Source: G963677185 sp963677185 (GTDB taxonomy: Bacteria > Bacillota > Syntrophomonadia > Syntrophomonadales > Syntrophomonadaceae). Taken from it: a stretch of 64,000 nt of DNA. The notes below the pieces were generated by a model. The model was not told the DNA's origin. It made no database searches and saw only the letters and a program-made list of their open reading frames with translations. Shown piece by piece: positions 60,809-64,000 of the stretch. The stretch lies in NCBI GenBank assembly GCA_963677185.1, contig OY781889.1, forward strand, positions 2,108,001 to 2,172,000, in the 5' to 3' direction. Both the position numbers and the translations under genes were made by a program. Positions within the stretch are counted from its first letter, which is position 1; each line of letters opens with the position of its first letter.

Positions 60809-62195
60809 GGCAATCGCTATCAACCTTTCGGACGATGACGCAAAGGCAATGGACCAGATGTTAGCGCTGTTTTCCTCGGCTGTGCGCTATTCGTACAAGC
60901 GCCTCTTGGAAGGTAAAAAGAAAGCCGACATCCAGAAATTAATCCAGGCGCAGTACGGGCTCAATTCCCGTTATGCTTCGGACACAATTGAGCAGGCCCG
61001 GCAATTGAAAGTGGCGCAGCGGGAGCTATTGAATCTCCAGATCGCAAACTGGACGGCCAAAATCAAGGCAGTAAAAGAGAAGATTCGTAAGTGCAAGAAG
61101 CCCGAGCAGCTTCCCAGCCTTGAAGCCAAACTCGCCAAACGCCAGCGCAAACTCGCTTATTGGCGGCGTTTCGTGGATGCCGGTACACTGCCTAAAATCA
61201 TCTTCGGTGGAAGAAGGCTGTTTAAACGCCGCGCTAAAGGCGAGATCAGCCGGGAAGAATGCCGGGCCGCGAGAGACAATCGGCTGGCTTCCCGGGGTGA
61301 TGCAACTAAGAAAGGCAATCCCAACACCCGGCTGGTGGTAGAAGACGGCAAAACTTATCTGGTCATCAACACAGACAAATTTGAAATACACGGTAAGGTG
61401 CGGCGCTACCGTCAAATCAAGATCGAGGTATATTTGCCACAGAAGCTCTCGAAGAAAACAGGGTGCGTCAATGGCCGAGACTATCGCCAGTTGGTATTGG
61501 ATTATCTCGAAACCGGCGCGGCTTATCAGGTGGAGATCATACGGCAGAACGGCCAATACTACTGCCACATCACCATCGAAGAACCGGAAGCCGAGGTAGT
61601 GACTACCGGACACCAGGGCCTGATCGGGATAGACACCAACCCGGACGGGCTGGCGCTGACTCTAATCACCCGCGACGGTAACTTCAAGCAGAGCTGGTGG
61701 ATCGGCGATGGTGAGCTGATATGCATCCGGTCGCACCGAAGAAGACACCGTATAGGCTCGGTGGTTAAAGAAGCTGTGGCGCTGGCCTTGAACCAGGGCG
61801 TGGGTATTGCCGTCGAGGATCTGAAATTCAAAGACGACAAGGACTTAAAACCCAAAACGGCCAGGAAGGTTCACAACTTCGCGTACATCCGCCTTTTACA
61901 AGGACTGGAACGCGAGGCCAAACGGCAAGGAGTAGAGATAACCAAAGTCAAACCGGCCTATACAAGTGTGATAGGCGAAGTCAAATACAAACGTCAATTT
62001 GGCTTGACAACGCACGGGGCAGCGGCTCTAGTGATCGCCCGGCGTGCGTATAGGTTTAAAGATACACTGCCCAAGGCAACGAAAAAGACACTGCCGGGCA
62101 AAGCAAAAAGCAAGCACCACTGGTCGCAGTGGGCTGCAATAAAGAAACTAAATAAAAGAAAGGCAGGTGTAAAACCTGCGTTCACGGTAGCATAG
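60789..62195 (+). CDS. tnpB: TnpB-type RNA-guided nuclease homologue, non-canonical
   Basis: 468 residues. RuvC-I Asp282 in GLIGIDTNPDGLAL and RuvC-II Glu343 in GIAVEDLKF are present. The usual C-terminal zinc finger (two Cys-x2-Cys pairs) and the RuvC-III NADxNAA motif are absent; instead KPAYTSVIGEVKY and TTHGAAALVIARRAY (His409) occur, a pattern of a divergent TnpB branch. A helical, Lys-rich N-terminal part (about 40-130) may bind the guide RNA. Activity is not certain because the third catalytic acid is not obvious. Confidence 0.88.
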   Translation: MMKTTIRAIAINLSDDDAKAMDQMLALFSSAVRYSYKRLLEGKKKADIQKLIQAQYGLNSRYASDTIEQARQLKVAQRELLNLQIANWTAKIKAVKEKIRKCKKPEQLPSLEAKLAKRQRKLAYWRRFVDAGTLPKIIFGGRRLFKRRAKGEISREECRAARDNRLASRGDATKKGNPNTRLVVEDGKTYLVINTDKFEIHGKVRRYRQIKIEVYLPQKLSKKTGCVNGRDYRQLVLDYLETGAAYQVEIIRQNGQYYCHITIEEPEAEVVTTGHQGLIGIDTNPDGLALTLITRDGNFKQSWWIGDGELICIRSHRRRHRIGSVVKEAVALALNQGVGIAVEDLKFKDDKDLKPKTARKVHNFAYIRLLQGLEREAKRQGVEITKVKPAYTSVIGEVKYKRQFGLTTHGAAALVIARRAYRFKDTLPKATKKTLPGKAKSKHHWSQWAAIKKLNKRKAGVKPAFTVA

Positions 62196-62419
62196 GAGAT
62201 CTGCCAGAGGGCGCCACCTGGAAGGAAAGGCACTGGCAGAAAGATTATAGGAGGCGGGTAACACCCGCAGTCTTGCAGTACGGTCAAGGGTAACACTCTT
62301 GGCTGGCAATGAGACTTCTGTAGCGATACAGACTCCAAGGTAGCGAATCCTGTGGGCTACCCGGCCTGTTTAGTCGACAGGCTGTTGAACTATACACTTT
62401 TGTATAGTTTTTTGAACCA
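62196..62419 (+). ncRNA. Putative omegaRNA/guide-RNA scaffold of the TnpB element
   Basis: The 220 nt between tnpB and the element's right end fold into a chain of hairpins: TCTGCCAG/CTGGCAGA (62200-62240), GCGGGT/ACCCGC (62254-62268), CAAG/CTTG (62285-62301), TCTGTA-GCGA-TACAGA (62317-62332, a GNRA tetraloop), GGTAGC/GCTACC (62339-62361), and GCCTGT/ACAGGC (62364-62382). TnpB elements carry their guide scaffold exactly here, with the guide read from the flanking DNA. Confidence 0.65.
62389..62414 (+). terminator. Terminator-like hairpin at the right end of the element
   Basis: ACTATAC (62389-62395) pairs with GTATAGT (62402-62408), followed by TTTTT. The hairpin could stop transcripts entering cobT from the riboswitch promoter. 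It also contains the end-repeat CTATACAC, so it may serve as a recombinase site rather than a terminator. Confidence 0.5.
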
Positions 62420-62428
62420 GGTATTGCA

Positions 62429-63481
62429 ATGAATGAGTTGCAAAAAGTACTGGATGGCATTGCCGCGCCCAGTGCGGAATGGGAGCGGAAAGCCCAGGAG
62501 CGCCTGGACCAGTTGACCAAGCCGCCGGGAAGCCTGGGGGTGCTGGAAGACATCGCCGTACAGTTGGCCGGAATTCAGGGCACGGTCTTTCCGGAAATCA
62601 AGCAAAAGAGCGTTTTAGTGATGGCCGCTGACCATGGCATAGCCAGGGCTGGCGTTAGCGCCTTTCCCCAGGAAGTTACCGGGCAGATGGTGCTCAATTT
62701 TCTGAACGGGGGAGCTGCGATTAATGTTCTATCCCGCCAGGCCGGAGCCAGGGTGGTGATTTGCGATGTGGGAGTGGCCAGCGATCTGCCTGACATGGAG
62801 GGCTTGAGCCAGTGCCGTATTCGGAATGGCACCGCCAACATGGCTGAAGGTCCGGCGATGAGCCGCGAAGAAGCTATTGTGGCAATAAAACTGGGTATCG
62901 GATTAGCCCAGGCCGAGATAGACAGCGGAGCGAACCTGCTGGCAACCGGAGAAATGGGTATCGGCAATACGACAGCCAGTACAGCTATCCTGGCCGCATG
63001 CACGGGTTGTGATTTAGCTGAGATAACTGGCCGGGGCACCGGCCTCGACGATTCAGGGGTCAACCGCAAACTGGAACTCATCAGGCAGTCGCTCCAGCTC
63101 AATAAACCCAATCCTGATGATCCATTGGATGTTTTAAGCAAGGTAGGCGGCCTGGAAATAGCCGCCCTGGCCGGGGTTATCCTGGGAGCGTCCCAGCGCC
63201 AGGTGCCGGTGGTAATAGATGGATACATTTCCAGCGCAGCCGCGCTGATCGCCAACCGGATGCAGCCCTTGAGCTTGCGTTATATGATGGCGTCCCACCA
63301 GTCGCAAGAACCCGGCCATGTCAAAATGATGGCTGCTCTGGGGCTCAAGCCCATGCTGCAGCTTAATATGCGCCTGGGCGAAGGTACTGGAGCGGTGTTG
63401 GCCTTTAATCTGGTGGAAGCAGCCACGGCCATCATCAAGGAAATGGCCACTTTCGATGAAGCCGGGGTCAGCGGTTCCTGA
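62429..63481 (+). CDS. cobT: Nicotinate-nucleotide:dimethylbenzimidazole phosphoribosyltransferase
   Basis: Makes alpha-ribazole phosphate for the lower ligand of cobalamin. 350 residues with KPPGSLGVLEDIAVQLAG, ADHGIARAGVSAFPQEVTG, GEMGIGNTTASTA and the catalytic Glu region RLGEGTGAVLA. Only a weak CAGG (62419-62421) precedes the ATG; the original ribosome binding site is probably left on the other side of the inserted element. Confidence 0.95.
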   Translation: MNELQKVLDGIAAPSAEWERKAQERLDQLTKPPGSLGVLEDIAVQLAGIQGTVFPEIKQKSVLVMAADHGIARAGVSAFPQEVTGQMVLNFLNGGAAINVLSRQAGARVVICDVGVASDLPDMEGLSQCRIRNGTANMAEGPAMSREEAIVAIKLGIGLAQAEIDSGANLLATGEMGIGNTTASTAILAACTGCDLAEITGRGTGLDDSGVNRKLELIRQSLQLNKPNPDDPLDVLSKVGGLEIAALAGVILGASQRQVPVVIDGYISSAAALIANRMQPLSLRYMMASHQSQEPGHVKMMAALGLKPMLQLNMRLGEGTGAVLAFNLVEAATAIIKEMATFDEAGVSGS

Positions 63482-63532
63482 AACAGCAACAGTTAATGAA
63501 ACGATTTTAGATGAAAGAAAATGGACGGCAGC

Positions 63533-64000
63533 ATGATTATGGACAATTCAATCAAGCTACCTCGTATAGTAATCGCCGGCACCCATAGCGGCGCCGGCAA
63601 AACTTCGCTGACCCTGGGGGTTATCCGGGCTCTCAAGGATAGAAAGCTCCGGGTTCAGCCCTTCAAGGTGGGGCCGGATTACATCGACACCGGCTGGCAT
63701 TCAGTCGCGGCCGGCTTACCTTCCCATAACCTGGATTCCTGGATGGGGAACGCCGGGTTATTGATGGACCTGTTTTCCCGGCACGCTTCTCAAGCTGACA
63801 TATCTGTTGTTGAAGGGGTTATGGGCTTATTTGATGGGGCTGGTCCGGAAGGAATCAGGGCTTCCACCGCCGAAGCCGCCTTGCTGCTGGAAGCGCCTGT
63901 GGTGCTGGTGGTCAACGGACACGGCCTGGGTTACAGCATACTGGCGATGATCAAAGGCTATCGTGATTTTATGCCTTCTGTTCGCCTGGCCGGGGTTATT
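63533..64000 (+). CDS. cbiA: Cobyrinate a,c-diamide synthase (5' part)
   Basis: 156 residues are visible before the window ends. P-loop IAGTHSGAGKTSLTLGVIRA, then PFKVGPDYIDTGWH and VVEGVMGLFDGA, as in CbiA/CobB, which amidates cobyrinate with glutamine or ammonia and ATP. ATG 63533 is chosen; in-frame ATGs at 63521 and 63539 are alternatives, none with a strong ribosome binding site. Follows cobT in the B12 operon. Confidence 0.9.
   Translation, partial: MIMDNSIKLPRIVIAGTHSGAGKTSLTLGVIRALKDRKLRVQPFKVGPDYIDTGWHSVAAGLPSHNLDSWMGNAGLLMDLFSRHASQADISVVEGVMGLFDGAGPEGIRASTAEAALLLEAPVVLVVNGHGLGYSILAMIKGYRDFMPSVRLAGVI

Larger units (their letters stand above)
60117..62421 (+). mobile_element. IS607-type insertion element
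   Basis: A complete element: serine recombinase tnpA, overlapping tnpB, and a structured 3' RNA. IS607 elements make no target duplication and favour a GG dinucleotide. GG at 60117-60118 on the left and GG at 62420-62421 on the right suit this; joining the flanks would restore GGGAGGTCTAGG close before the cobT ATG. CTATACACT copies occur near both ends (60176 and 62390). Boundaries are inferred, not proven. Confidence 0.75.

Noticed and set aside
60170..62195. Free-standing resolvase plus Cas12-like defence system
   Set aside because: The MerR-headed serine recombinase overlapping a TnpB-type gene, with a 3' structured RNA and GG flanks, is fully explained by an IS607-type transposon.

Overview
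The window reads as a chromosomal segment of an anaerobic, low- to mid-GC Firmicute of the class Clostridia. The order priA-def-fmt-rsmB-rlmN-PP2C phosphatase-PASTA kinase-rsgA-rpe and the later rpmB/Asp23/DAK2 block is the familiar Firmicutes arrangement, and ribosome binding sites are strong AGGAGG types. An acyl-CoA mutase operon, cobalamin genes, a 2-hydroxyacyl-CoA dehydratase activase and a NuoEF-type flavin/iron-sulfur complex suggest a fermentative or syntrophic fatty-acid-using lifestyle. A Syntrophomonadales/Pelotomaculum-like host is my best guess; this is inference, not proof. No rRNA, tRNA or CRISPR array was seen.

Layout. 1-20.4 kb: housekeeping genes on the plus strand: metK, the priA to rpe cluster, an FMN riboswitch followed by ribD-ribE-ribBA-ribH, coaD, hslO, then rpmB (minus), Asp23 and a FakA-like protein. 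20.4-28.6 kb: a PPC-domain protein, a secreted FN3/stalk-domain protein (minus), and a three-gene NuoE/NuoF/(GltD-NuoG fusion) operon that may be an electron-bifurcating complex. 28.6-33.2 kb: four very small ORFs with good ribosome binding sites, two membrane or secreted proteins and an EamA exporter. 33.2-39.2 kb, minus strand: a GGDEF response regulator, an SGNH hydrolase, and a sigma/anti-sigma operon with two membrane proteins. 39.5-48.4 kb: polyphosphate:AMP phosphotransferase, a giant tandem activase, a YkgJ protein (minus) and a CoA-disulfide-reductase/rhodanese fusion. 48.4-57.8 kb: a long, almost gapless minus-strand array running from a corrinoid adenosyltransferase through an acyl-CoA mutase, its B12 subunits and MeaB into a set of poorly understood genes.

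57.8-64 kb is the most unusual part. It holds a promoter-terminator unit with no gene of its own, an array of 58 perfect-phase 7-bp repeats, a NUDIX gene, and a cobalamin riboswitch. A complete IS607-type element (serine recombinase, TnpB, structured 3' RNA) lies between that riboswitch and its expected target, cobT-cbiA. The cobalamin genes at the right edge, the adenosyltransferase and the B12-dependent mutase form a common theme: making adenosylcobalamin and using it for acyl-CoA carbon-skeleton rearrangement. The mutase carries Phe88 and Gln206, the residues expected of an isobutyryl-CoA mutase rather than a methylmalonyl-CoA mutase.
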